Shown here one piece after another: positions 23,459 to 35,480 of a stretch of DNA of 64,000 bases (positions are counted from its first letter, which is position 1; the number at the start of each line of letters is the position of its first letter). The DNA comes from Vitis vinifera (Eukaryota > Streptophyta > Magnoliopsida > Vitales > Vitaceae). The notes below the pieces were generated by a model. It was given only the letters and a program-made list of their open reading frames with translations. It was not told the origin of the DNA and made no database searches. A program made the translations under genes and the position numbers. The stretch lies in NCBI RefSeq assembly GCF_030704535.1, contig NC_081806.1, forward strand, positions 5,891,501 to 5,955,500. The letters are read 5' to 3'.

Positions 23459-24444
23459 TAATAAACCATGGTTTTAAAAATCGAACAAACCGGACGGTTC
23501 AATTAATTTTTATTTTTATTTTTATTTTTTATAGCACCAAAACGACGTCATTTTGAAGGATATAAAAGTACCTTCCAAACCCTCTCTCAGTCCAAACTGC
23601 AATAGTTGTCGCCCAGCCTGCCCCCAACATGTCACGACAGCTCTCACTGACAACCTGGAAGTCTTGCAAAACCTCCCTTCACCGGCCGTTACAACGTCGC
23701 CTCTTCTTCGCTGTACCGTTGCAAGACCCCCCTACCCCGCGCTGTAAAGCCCCCACCTGGCCTACTCCAACCAGTAGCTGCAATTGCAAAGGTATGATAT
23801 TTCATTATTTTGAAATTTATTTTTTATGTTTAATAATTAACATACAAATTTTAATTTATTTATAATTTATTACACATTTTAATTTATAAATTTTAGGTAA
23901 ATTTACCCATTGATTCATCCTAAGTAAGATGTAACCCCTGCCTTCATTTCGACTTAGATGTTAGGTTTCATTGGTGCATGGTTTACTGAAATAAAATTTT
24001 TTGTTGTCTACAATCCATTGTTGAGGAGTTGGATACAAATTTTAAAATATTGTGACGTGGAATGAGCATGAGAAAGTCTGGGATTGGTCCGTTATTTTGA
24101 TTCAAATTAAGAGTGAAATCTGGTGAAATTTTAAACTCATGATGTATGCAACCCCTGATTGATGGACTATTTTCAAGATGAAGTAAATAAAGCGTGAGAT
24201 TTGACTGAGCATGTGGGTTATGGTGGCAAGATATAAATTTTCAATTTTCAAATGTTCACAAAGCCCCCCTACCCCGGTTGTGGTGACAACAATTTATAAA
24301 TTTTAGATAAATGTTTGATTTGAAAATAAATTTCTCATTTTTTCAATTGTTGATGACTTAATTATAAATCATTAAATTGTTGATGACTTTCATTCTCTAT
24401 ATTAATGTGGGATTTTTGTTACTAATTTGATAGAGAAATAAAAA

Positions 24445-26800
24445 ATGAAATCAAACTTGACCCCATCCTCTGGTCAAGATTCAACTACCAATTCACAAAC
24501 AACTAAAAGTAAGATCGATCCTGCATGGGAGCATGTTTCTGAAGAAAGATATGCAAATGGAAGGAAAACTCTTATTTGTTTGTATTGTAAAAAGATTGCA
24601 AAAGGTGGGGGTATTCATAAAATGAAACAACATCTTGCTGGAGTGAAAGGAGATATTGGTCCATGTAAATCGATTCCTCCTGATGTTAGATTTCAAATGA
24701 AAAATTCTTTGCAAGAGTTTTTGAATTCCAAGAAAGGAACCCAAGAAGCATATGGATATAGAAATCCTTATGGTCCTAATGTGTCACAATTTGAAAGGGA
24801 TATGACAGAAGGTGAATAAGAAGTTCAAGAAATGCAAAGTCCTATGGCAGCTAGTAGTGGAAAAAGAAAAAAAAATCAACAATGGATAAGTATTTTGTAC
24901 CAAGAAATACTCAATGAGCTCAACCTTCCATGAGGAGTGTATTAGTTGAGAAATAAGCTATTTACATATATGACAGTTGGGAGATTCTTTTATGATGCAT
25001 GCATTCCTACTAATGCTATGAATTTGTTATACTTTAAGCCAATGTTGGATGTTATATTTACAATTGGTCCTAGATATAAGGGTCCAAATTTCATTAGCTA
25101 CGGCTTAATCTTTTAAAAGATGTCAAGAAAGAAGTTCAATTACTTGTGGATTCTTATCCTGCAATTTGGGCAAAAATTGGGTGTACAATAATGGGTGATG
25201 GTTGGACAAATAATAGACAAAGAACACTCGTAAACTTCCTTGTGTATTGTCCTGAAAGAATATCGTTTGTGAAATTTGTTGATGCTTCAGACATTGTCAA
25301 GGATGCAACTAATTTATTTATGTTATTTGATGAGGTGATTGAATGGGTGGGTCCACTCAATATAGTTTATATAGTGACTGATAATGCAACAAATTATGTG
25401 ACTGTAGGGAGATTGATTTCTCATAAGCATGAACATATCAATTAGTCACCTTGTGCAACTCATTGTCTTAATTTGATCTTTAAGGATATTGGTAAGATGG
25501 ACCATGTTGCTGAACTTGTAAGATGTGCATCAAAGACGACAATTTTTGTGTATAATCATGTTACTTTGTTAAGTTGGTTGAGAAAAAAAGACGGATGGAC
25601 AGAGATTCTCCAATCTAGTGCAACTTGTTTTACTATTACACATTCATTGCACTCAAGAGTCTTCATGATCATAAACATGACTTGCAAGATTTGGTGACTA
25701 GTAAGTTATTTGTGGACTATGGATATTCAAAAAATAATAAAAGCAAAGTTGCAGTTTCCATCATCTTGGATAATAGATTTTGGAATGATTATTTGATTGT
25801 TGTGAATCTTATGTCTCCACTAATGTGCTTATTGCGTATTGTTGATTGTGATGAGAGGTCTTCAATGGGATATGTGTATGAAGACATGTATAAGATTCAT
25901 TTGGGCATCAAGAAATTGTTTAACTACAACAAAATACTATACAAGCCTTATACAAAGTTTATAAAGCAACGTTGGGATCAATAATTAAAGAAAAACATTC
26001 ATTCAGCAGCTTATTGGTTGAATCCATGTTTCCAATATCATCAGAAAAACTTTTGTAATAAGCCAATTGTTATTGGAGGTGTCATGAATGTTATTGATCA
26101 GAAAGTTCGGAAAGGCAAGCTTGATACAATGAATTAAATGAAGTTGTTTCGTGATCGATTGAGAAGTTTTGGAAGAGACCTTGCTTATTCTTCATGTGAA
26201 GTACTTCAACTTGGTAAAAGATTATTTTCATTTATTAGTGTGTTTGTTATTTTTCATTAGTTACTTAATATTTAATATTTTAAACTGGCTAATGTTTTTT
26301 TTCTTCTTCTTATTTTTAATGTGAAAATGGTAACTAGATGAATGGTGGAGGTTACATGGATACGGTGCACCACATTTGCAAAAGTTGGCCATTCAAATAT
26401 TGAGCCAAACTGCATCGTCTTCTGGATGTGAGATGAATTGGAGTGTCATTGAACGTATACACACCAAAAGAAGGAATAGATTGGAACATTAAAGGCTTAA
26501 TGATCTTGTATACGTTCATTGCAATTTGCAGCTAAAAAATCAATATAAATGCTTTCTTAGTTGTTTTGAATTTAAATTCTTTTATTCACAATTATGAATA
26601 ATTATATGCTTTTCTTTTTTAAGTTCTATAACAAAAAAATAATCTATGATCCCATTGACTATGCATGCATTGACGAACAATTTTTTGATAATTGATGAGA
26701 ATCAACCAGTAGAGTTAGATGTTGAAGAATTGGAAAATCTTCTATATGAAAAAAGGTCAATTTCAATAAATAAAGTGTAAAGTTCGAGTTCTCACATTTG
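24445..26800 (+). pseudogene. hAT transposase, inactivated
   Basis: The first open block (24445-24819) has a BED-type zinc finger: C-x2-C in LICLYCKK and a downstream H-x-H-like MKQHLAG. A DUF659-type catalytic region follows (25146-25445; GDGWTNNRQRTLVNF, TDNATNYV), then SPCATHCLNLIFKDIGK, a region to about 25984, and a C-terminal dimerisation region after a probable intron (LSQTASSSGCEMNWSVIERIHTK, about 26390-26490). Inactivating changes include stops near 24817, 25443, 25982 and 26134, and frame changes near 24930, 25090 and 25620. Transposition in cis is excluded. Confidence 0.85.
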
Positions 26801-27254
26801 TTAGTATAATATTTAAACTTATAAAAGTTCAATAATTTTATTTTTTTTCTTCAAAAATGATTTCTTGTTGATATATATTCAATATTTTTGTAAATGATGA
26901 GGATGGTGGTGACGTGGCTATAGAAGGGTTTGATGAGGAGAACTTTGGTTTTCCATATGCTCATTTTCAATCTCCATATTCTAATTTCCAAAATGAATGA
27001 AGATATGAATTTTATATTTATTAGTATGCAAAAATCTTCATATTCAAACATTGATATGTTATATTTTGAGTAACTATTTAAGTGTTGTAGTTGACATTTA
27101 TATTATTTATTATGGACAATGTGTTAAGTTAACAACTTTTTGATAATTTGGTTATTATAGGATAACAATGGTTGATTATTTGATAAATATTGAGTTTATT
27201 GATATTATGAATGTATAACATCTTATATTGTGTTATAGATTCTCAAACAAAGTA

Positions 27255-27400
27255 GAATTTATTAATTTTTTAATTTTTAATAGTATATAAAATAATAAAA
27301 TATATATTTACGACGTCATTAATTCGACCATGAACCGATAATTTATTAATTTGTAATAATATATAAAATAATAAAATATATATTTACACGTCATCAGTGT
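27255..27400. repeat. Two-copy AT-rich duplication in the hAT right end
   Basis: A segment containing atatataaaataataaaata followed by tatttac and (a)cgtcat occurs twice, around 27280-27318 and 27359-27397, with a period of about 79 bp. It is part of the subterminal region. Confidence 0.7.
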
Positions 27401-27487
27401 TGGTCTGGTTAGTAAACACGTAACTTTTTCGGTTCATAACTTTTTCGGTTCAATGATCGGTCCGGGTATGAAAATATTGTAATAAAC

Positions 27488-28080
27488 TATTTTTTCTCAA
27501 CATTATAATGAACTCATTTCATTTGGATTTCGTTGTATTTGGATTTGGATCCAAACGCGGCGTCACTCGTTTGCAGATGAAGCATTGTTTGGGTCATGCT
27601 CTGTTTGGTTGCCGGGAAAGCTGACAATCGAGACAAAGACGAGCCGACGGTAAGATTATTGAATTCTGATTCTCTTTTGATTTTTTTTCTTCTCCTCACT
27701 TTTCCTCTGCATCCAAACAGAGGATTTGATTGAATTTGTGTTGCTAGGTATTTGTAGTTCGTCGTCTGATGGATGATTTTGTTATTAGATAGGGAAAACA
27801 GTAGCGAGGGGTGGAACCAAGGAGTTGGTGGAGGCACTGCAGCCCGAAAAATGCGAGAATAATTAGAGAAAAGGACAAGCAGGATCCAGACTTCGTACAT
27901 TGCTTCATCATCAAAACCTAGGGTTAGGGTTTTCCAGATACTTCTCCTTTTCGATATTCTGCCGCTTCAAATATATTTCCATCCAATGTGGCGGTAAAAG
28001 TATTGTTCTGTTAAACAGTACTTTTTACAGACGAATTTTTCGGGTCCGTTGAAGTCTCCACTTTTAGGGATCAAAACCTA
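27488..28080 (+). promoter_or_regulatory. 5' region of the PPR gene with telo-box
   Basis: Between the hAT right end and the PPR start codon. The telo-box AACCTAGGGTTAGGGTTTTCC lies at about 27915-27935 and matches the block upstream of DSP8, including a following CCAGAT. The hAT insertion end is about 590 bp from the start codon, so it may bound the promoter. Confidence 0.4.
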
Positions 28081-29523
28081 ATGCTTATCTGCAAATCAAT
28101 GGCATTTTCTTCAGTCTCTCGATTACTGCCATACTCAATTCGCCACAAAAACCCTAACTTCTCAACTGCGCTGTCACCTGCGGAGAAATACTACACCCAC
28201 CTGCAGAAATATGGGGATAATATCGAGAAAACCCTACCTGCGGTGAGGGCTAAATTAGACTCTTCATGTGTCAATGAGGTCTTAAATAGATGTTCCCTAA
28301 CTCAGTCTCAACTGGGTCTTCGGTTTTTCATATGGGCTGGTGTCCAATCATATTATAGACACAGTTCATATTTGTATAGCAAAGCTTGTGAACTATTCAG
28401 AATTAATCAAAATCCAAGAGCCATTATTGATGTTATAGAAGCTTATAGAGTGGAGGGGACTGTGGTTAGTGTCAAGACATTTAATGTGGTTTTGCATCTA
28501 TTGAGGGAAGCAAAGCTTGCTGATGAGGCATTATGGATATTGAAGAAAATGGCAGAATTTAATATAAGGGCTGACACTGTTGCGTATAACAGTGTTATAC
28601 GTCTGTTTTGTGAGAAAGGTGATATGGATTTGGCTGCAGGATTGATGAAAGAGATGGGTTTAATTGATCTTTATCCTAATATGATTACTTATGTCACCAT
28701 GATTAAAGGGTTCTGTAATGTGGGTCGGTTGGAGGATGCTTGTAAGTTGTTTAAGGTTATGAAAGGACATGGGTGCTCGCCCAATGTGGTCGTGTACACT
28801 GTGATTCTTGATGGGGTTTGTAGATTTGGGAGTTTGGAAAGAGCTTTGGAGTTGTTAGGGGAGATGGAGAAAGAGAGTGGTGATTGTAGTCCCAATGTTG
28901 TTACATATACATCTATGATTCAGAGTTGTTGTGAGAAGGGTAAGTTGATGGAGGCATTGGAGATTTTGGATCGAATGAGAGCTTGTGGGTGTGCTCCAAA
29001 TCGGGTCACAGTTAGTATTTTGATGAAGGGGTTTTGTGCAGAGGGGCGTGTAGAGGAGGCTTTTAAATTAATTGATAAAGTTGTTGCTGGAGGTAATGTA
29101 TCATACGGTGAGTGCTATAGTTCTCTTATTGTGTCATTGGTAGGGAATAAAAACCTTCAGGAGGCAGAGAAGCTCTTTAGGAGGATGTTAGCAAATGCTG
29201 TGAAGCCTGATGGTTTGGCATGTGGCACTTTGATAAAGGCGCTTTGTTTGGAGGGACGGGTCTTGGATGGGTTTCACTTATTTGATGAATTTGAGAATAT
29301 GGAAGGATTGTCATACCTTGATTCTGATATTTATTCCATTCTTTTAGTTGGACTCTCTCAAAAAAGGCATTCGGTAGAAGCTGTGAAACTAGCACGGTTA
29401 ATGGTTGATAGAGGAATTCAACTGAAGACTCCTTACTTTGACAGTATAGTTGAACACCTGAAGGAATCTGGAGACAAGGAGATAGTAATGTATTTGTCTC
29501 GTATTTTTTTTGATAGGCAATAA
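28081..29523 (+). CDS. Pentatricopeptide repeat protein, P class
   Basis: An intronless 480-residue frame. The N-terminal 40 residues are basic and Ser-rich with few acids, as in organelle transit peptides; an alternative start is Met7 (28099). From about residue 120 on there are tandem 35-residue PPR units. Clear ones include TVAYNSVIRLFCEKGDMDLA, NMITYVTMIKGFCNVGRLED, NVVVYTVILDGVCRFGSLER, NVVTYTSMIQSCCEKGKLME and NRVTVSILMKGFCAEGRVEE. No E, DYW or SMR domain follows, so it is P class. Such proteins bind organelle RNA by a modular code and act in stability, splicing or translation. It looks like Arabidopsis At5g47360-type proteins, from memory only. The RNA target is unknown. Confidence 0.92.
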   Translation: MLICKSMAFSSVSRLLPYSIRHKNPNFSTALSPAEKYYTHLQKYGDNIEKTLPAVRAKLDSSCVNEVLNRCSLTQSQLGLRFFIWAGVQSYYRHSSYLYSKACELFRINQNPRAIIDVIEAYRVEGTVVSVKTFNVVLHLLREAKLADEALWILKKMAEFNIRADTVAYNSVIRLFCEKGDMDLAAGLMKEMGLIDLYPNMITYVTMIKGFCNVGRLEDACKLFKVMKGHGCSPNVVVYTVILDGVCRFGSLERALELLGEMEKESGDCSPNVVTYTSMIQSCCEKGKLMEALEILDRMRACGCAPNRVTVSILMKGFCAEGRVEEAFKLIDKVVAGGNVSYGECYSSLIVSLVGNKNLQEAEKLFRRMLANAVKPDGLACGTLIKALCLEGRVLDGFHLFDEFENMEGLSYLDSDIYSILLVGLSQKRHSVEAVKLARLMVDRGIQLKTPYFDSIVEHLKESGDKEIVMYLSRIFFDRQ

Positions 29524-29689
29524 GGTGATGTTAAATAAAAGGTCATTTCATGGTTGTCTTGGAGTCATTCAGGTAAATAAAGGAAAAACCATTTTTTTTT
29601 GTATCATTATTGGGGAAATTGAGTGGATGTGAAAATCTCAGTGTTTTATGTTAATCCTATATACATGGTTTATTTTGGTGGTTTGGTTT
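29524..29689. other. PPR 3' flank
   Basis: Short non-coding stretch containing the PPR 3' untranslated region. It may overlap the upstream edge of the DSP8-like pseudogene. Confidence 0.4.
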
Positions 29690-32600
29690 TGCGTGGTGGG
29701 TTCCATTTTGTGGTGGTGATGCGATGTGTTGGGGGTAGTGCACACACTTCTGTACCCTGGCTCTGCTTTACAATGTTCTTTGGAATAAGATTCAAGCAAA
29801 CTTCTGGTGGTGTGATAGGTTTGATGAGGTAAATTTTATTTTACATTTCTTTTTCTAGTCTTCATGTATTTGTTTTGTTTGTATTCTGACTTTTGTTCAT
29901 CCAAGTGAGTTTTTAGTTTGGTTTGAAAATTGGAAATCAGGCACTAGAACTTCAGTACTGAATCAGTGGTATTTAACACGTTAGACTATTATGCGGAACC
30001 AAAGAACTTGTTGGGTAATATAAAGGATTTTGTATTTGTCAGATGGGTCTGGAGGATTTCTCATCCTTCTTTGTACTTACTATTTCAATGCAACGAAATA
30101 ATTGTTTTCGAATAAGAAAGAAAAAAAAAAAAAAAGAAAGCTTGTTGGAAATACCACATGAATATGATGTCTTAAAGCCTCAACTGCTGAGTTGTTCTAA
30201 ATCAGTGTCAAGCAAGTTTCTCTAACTGAAAATCTGAAGCTTTTTAATTTATTTTTTTAATTGCTACAACCATTTTGCAGCACCAAACACACAAAATCAC
30301 ACTACCCTTTATTTATTAATTTATTTAAAATTTTCATTGAATAGTATGTCTATTGTATGAGCTCAGCAAAATACATCACAGGACAAACAAGCATGCAATG
30401 GACAGGATAAAAATTGAGAGGTCAAAACCATGTATTTTTTGTTTTATCATACGAAGACATATTCTTTGTGTCACATCCCATTTCAACATGGTTTCTTGTT
30501 TGAACAAAAGCATACATCCAACAGAGGTTGGATGCGTGGAGAAGATATTGTCCTTTATGCAAATGTTGGATGTGTAATGGGATCAGGAAATAACGCTAAT
30601 GCTCAATTCCTTTGCCACCTGATGTGATAATAGTATTTTATTTTGGGTTGGTAGTTTTTTCATAATGCATTTCAAGTTTATTGTTAGATTTAACTAAGGG
30701 GTTTTGCATTCTAGATGAGTTATGAATTGAGTGAAAGATTAAATCAGCCAATTGTTCTCACCACATGACAAATAGAAAGACAGCAAAGCAATTTTATCAA
30801 TATTACTATCTCTCAGTGCCTTAGAGAGCAAAGCGGCTGATTTAAAATCTAATTGGACTAATGGTAAGAACGTTTAATGTTTTGTATCATGAATTGTGTT
30901 AATTTTTTTATTTTTTATTTTATTGCCTGATTGTATGGAAATTTTGTTATTTTTAACTTAATTTGATTGGTTAATGCTTGTTCAAGGCTTTTGGTTTTTC
31001 AAGTTTACTCGTGATCTTCCATTATACTTGTTTATATATATTATGTATATATTGCTTTCTCATTTGTATTTTTATTTACTTGCTGTCTTTTTGTCATTAC
31101 CTTTTTTTCGCAGCTGTGTTTTTCATGTGCAGGATTAATTGTTTTTCTAGCTACATCATAGGTCGTTAGGTTGGGATTTTTTTGTAGGTCAATGGGATTT
31201 GAGGACAGTTATGTGCTAATGAAAAATCCATTGTTTACATTTTCTGCTCATAGATTATTTGCAAATAAGGTTATGTTTGTTGTTAAAATTGTTTTTATTT
31301 CCACACTAATTGTTCACATATTTTTATGTGACTAGTATGTGCTTAGTTTTGTAGCGATGGCATTCTTCTAGTTCAAGCACTGGGATCTCATTAGAAATCT
31401 CTAAGAAACCCTGAGGGTTTGTTAGATCTGTTATTGTGAAAATGAAGCTAATATTTATATGGTGCCAACCAAGCTTCTTTTCTAATATATCAATTTTCAG
31501 TTCATACTTCTTGGTGCTGTTCTGTTTATGTCTGATGTTTTGTGCCTAAAGTGGCTTGGTGGTCATGGAGTGGTCAGAATAAATGAGATGTAAAGACTTT
31601 GGTTGTGATATCTCTATGTCTTGTGAGTGTTCTGTTATTGGTTGATCCAAGTTCATTGTGGCTTAGTTGCTTTCTTCTCCTCATCATGGATAACCTGTTA
31701 CTGGGTTGATGTGATTTGTGTTCACTAAAGCAAAATGATGGAGAGAGTCATTATGCTAGTGGTTCTTTTAGTCCTTTCAATTTTTTTTTATTTTTTATTT
31801 GTTAATTCTTTTAGTCCCTTTGATTAGGAATAAATTGGGTGATCAATATTAGTAATTACTTGGGAAGAAATGTTTAGCGATTAGTCACTGTAACTTGTAT
31901 CTTAGCAAGGCATTGTTTATGTACTTTTAACGTTATTATGCTTGGAAGTAAAGTTTTTTTTCATCTTTGGAGGCCCTATTTCCAGGGCTCAATTGTTTGA
32001 GGGCTAGGATTAATCGTTATAGGTTTATGCATGTTTGGAAATCCTAGGATTACCTGGGTGCTCTCTCTTTCTCTTCTGGGCTTGAATCCAAATTTCTATT
32101 GCTTGGTTTTTGTCAATGCTAGCCCTTCTGTTGGTTAGCAGGCAGCAAATAATTGGATAGCGATATTGTTTCTGTTCTTAATTTTTTTGAGCATGTATTC
32201 TGTGGAGATCTTATAACTTCAGTGCTAGTATCATGTTTGGACTCGCTATGGTTTCAGATTATTCCAGATCCCAATTTTAATGGGATGCTTTTTCTCTAAG
32301 ATTTATACTAGTAAAATTGAATTATGTAAGCTTGTTGTTTTTCTGGTTCTATTGGAATAGGAGCTTTATTGGATGAGTTTAGATGTTGGTCCTGCAGATA
32401 AAATGATATAGGTTCTCCATTGTTTTCAGCATATGAATTCTGGTTTGGGTATCATTGTTTGCTGCATTCTTTTGGCCTTTTCAATTTCATGCCAAGTTAT
32501 TCATTTTGTTATTGTGTGTATTATTGTCATACAATAACTTTTGACAGGCTCATGATGTTTGATAAATTAGTGATCCCTAGAGTAATCTTCTCTGTGCCAT

Positions 32601-34960
32601 AATTAAGTGATATATGCTAACTGTTGAGCTCTTTCATAGTAATTATCCTTTGGAAGTTGCTTTAGCCTGCTTTGGGCATTGGCAATAACAAATGTCATGT
32701 TATGTCTAGCATAACAAATATCATTTTGTTAAAATAGATAATAAACCAGTATCATGCTTCATTTTTTGTTTTTTTGTGGTGATCAGAAACAAAATATATA
32801 TTGATAACAGTAATGTTCAAGAGAAGGATGAGAGGTCCTTCCCACAAAATACAAAACCTGATCAAACCAGTATCATGCTATTTAATATGCCAATTTCTAG
32901 ATTTTGTTGATAGTTATGTCCTTTGCAGTTTGTTTTGAATGCTCAGGATTATTTTAGGCCATAACAAATATTACATTATCTAACTGAAATTTAGCCTCAC
33001 ATCAGGGAGGCATGTGCTATAATTTTCATTCAGTTGTAGGTTCTGAATCGTGATACAAACTCAGGTTTCAGTTTATGAATGTACCCAACTGGATAATATC
33101 CTTGGAGCATATGTCGGAGATATGCTTTACCCAGTTGGATAATTATATTATTGGAGCGTATGTAGAAGATATAATTTTCAAGTAGGGAATCCTTGCATTG
33201 AAAGCTCATTTCGTTGTCAGCATCCTATCTTTTACATTTTTTATACTCATCACTTGCAAATAGAAGAACTGGACCAAACCTTAGATATCTGCCTTGTTAA
33301 AAAAAATTCAAATTTGGATGTTTGAATGATGTCATTTTGGATTTTGGGTAGTCCTTCCTTGTAGTTCATATTATAGAAGATGAAACAAAACTTATCAAAA
33401 AAAATATTACAGAATAGGAAACAAAGGAGAATAGAAGAGAAAGTATTGTTCCTTCCTAAGATCTGAGAGAGCAAATGTCGATCTCCTTCTACACCAAGGA
33501 TGCCTAGAAACTCTAAATGCAAGTAGAAACATACTAAAACTCATCCTGATCAATACATAAACATACTATAGAAACATACCATGACTCAAGTTATTTCCCT
33601 AAATCACAAAACTTAAAAAATTTATAATACAGCAATATTCTTAAAAGTAGATTCTAATAATTCTAGCCTACTAAATAAATGACTTGGCTTGTCATTTGGT
33701 GTGACCCCTGACAAATTAGACATGTCAAGGGCCACTGAGGTTGCTGCAGCAGCTTTGTTGATAAATACTTGGGGTATGAGGCTAAGGTATAAATTGTTAG
33801 CATTTACAAACAAAAACCAGCTATTGTCACATATCATGTATTCTCAACTAATTTTTGCATGCTGATTGCTCTTGCTACTTGGTGTATGTTCTGTTTTCCT
33901 TTTTCTGCTAGTCAACAAGCTTGTGGATAGGGAATTTGAATGTTGTGGTCCAGCTGTTCTTCACGGTTTCTTTAGCAGGAAGCGTTTTTTAATGATTTTG
34001 TAATCATCAAAGTTTGTGTCCCTGTGCTTTTCGTTATTTTTATTTCATGACCTGATCTTTCTTTTGTTTCCTGAAGAGGGGAAGTTTAATTGGGCTGTAT
34101 TCACTGTAGAGCTGGTGACGCTACAGTGCAACAAGTATCATTAGTTAACTGGTCTTGTGATGCTAAGAAAGCCTTTAATGAACTTATCAATCAATGTCTC
34201 TGCAATATTTCTGAGGTTTCTCTTTTTGCAGATGCAGCACAAATGATGCCTGATGCTGCATACAATGTCTGCAGTCAATCCACCAAGGATGCTCCTGACC
34301 TCTTCCCAATGGCAGGCATGCCTGACTTGATGTTGGCAAGAGATTGTATTCTCCCCTCATTCTCTGGAAGTTGGGGCAAGAAATGCAGGCATTCCTGCTT
34401 TTTGTCATTGAGCTTGGAGGATTTTCTACAACTTCATTTAGTATGTTAAACGACAACACACTCATTCCATTGACACATTGATCATTCCCATGTGGCCCTT
34501 GAGGCCTGGCTCCGATGGTTGGGGCTTAAAGTGGAGATAGGGATAGGGATGGGAGAGGCTCCAGCTACATTATTCTAAGCTTCTTTTTGTTTGTTGCCCT
34601 TGCAGGCTATCCAGCAATACTATCATCTCAAGGTGAAAGACTGGGACCAATCTATTTATGAAAACCGCAGTTGCCTTAGTTCCATGAGTTCTGGTGGCAT
34701 TCGATGATGGCTCTATAGTTCTGGTGACTAGAGTAGGATCAGGCAGGACCAAGTCTTGAAGAATGAGGTCTGCAGGAAACAAGATGTGGTCAGATTTAAG
34801 CATTGTTTGCAGGGGTGCAAGTTATGGGCATGCAGGTCTGACTCAAAGATTTTGGAGGACGAAGTTGGGCGGGGAGGGATGGCAGGGCTGATCAACTGGG
34901 TGGACTCACTGTGGATGTCATATCCACTGAGAAATATTGCCGAACTTCCCCATAAGATGT
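29690..34960 (+). pseudogene. Decayed copy of the DSP8 phosphatase gene, introns kept
   Basis: Four blocks match the intact gene at 10847-14935 in order. Block 1 (about 29740-29845) matches exon 1 (ALLYNVLWNKIQANFWW versus TLLYNVLRNKVQAEFRWW) including the GTAAATTT donor. Block 2 (about 34070-34175) matches the catalytic exon, with both splice sites and HCRAG for HCKAG, but the rest of the P-loop is lost. Block 3 (about 34230-34325) matches the fifth exon, including LLTSSQWQ after frameshifts. Block 4 (about 34600-34960) matches the last exon (VAFDDGSIVLVT versus VAFDDDTIVVVT). Matches to exons 2 and 3 are not seen. Frames are broken. Kept introns argue for DNA duplication, not retroposition. 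Its strand is opposite to that of the parent. Confidence 0.85.
29850..34065 (+). other. Former intron space of the DSP8 pseudogene
   Basis: About 4.2 kb of AT-rich DNA between blocks 1 and 2, where the intact gene has about 3 kb with two exons. Nothing coding is supported. 33300-33540 and 32760-32870 have retroposon-like text but no identifiable element. Confidence 0.4.
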
Positions 34961-35480
34961 TTGACACATTTCTGTTTTCTTGTTACCGTTTTGATACCAT
35001 ATTAAATGGCAAATAAATTTCACCAGAAGTTTAGATGAGTATTTTTTCCCATTTTCTTGTTTTTGTTCTGTAAATTAAGATGTTCTGTCTCGAAATAAAA
35101 TGAAGAAAAATGTTCTCATATTTCCTGCTTGTTTCTTGAAATCTTTCCAGTTCCAGTGGAATCTCTGCAAAATTAGAAACAGAAATTGGCTTCCCGCAAA
35201 TAATCAATGTTAGAAACGCATATCACAGCAGATAACATGTTCTTATGAACAGACTTGTGATTTCAATTATCATGGTATGGTACTACATTGTAACAATTCC
35301 ATATGCCTATGGCTAAAACAAGCTTCATCAAGCATTGCAAGGCACAGGAAAAGAACAGATCTAAAGTTATTGCATACTTATAAATTGCCATCAAACTGAC
35401 TTTGCAGTCATGCATTTGTAGATTGTGGTTCATAGAACTTAAATCAAGTGTTCATCAATGATTTATCCTCTGGGACCTGG
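34961..35480. other. Intergenic, between pseudogene and thioesterase 3' end
   Basis: About 520 bp of AT-rich sequence. It holds the 3' untranslated region of the thioesterase gene on the minus strand. I see nothing else. Confidence 0.4.

Larger units (their letters stand above)
23467..27479 (+). mobile_element. Complete but dead hAT transposon
   Basis: The element is flanked by an exact 8-bp target duplication, TAATAAAC (23459-23466 and 27480-27487). The imperfect terminal inverted repeats are CATGGTTTTAAAAATCG at the left and, read inward from the right, CAATATTTTCATACCCGGAC. Both continue into CGGAC and TTCAA/TTGAACCG subterminal blocks. ACGACGTCAT occurs near both ends (about 23541 and 27310). 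An 8-bp duplication and terminal CA are hAT hallmarks, and the interior encodes a hAT transposase broken by stops and frameshifts. Confidence 0.9.

Noticed and set aside
34090-34449. A 119-codon frame that could be taken as a new small gene
   Set aside because: Its pieces align to phosphatase exons 4 and 5 in shifting frames, so it is part of the DSP8 pseudogene.
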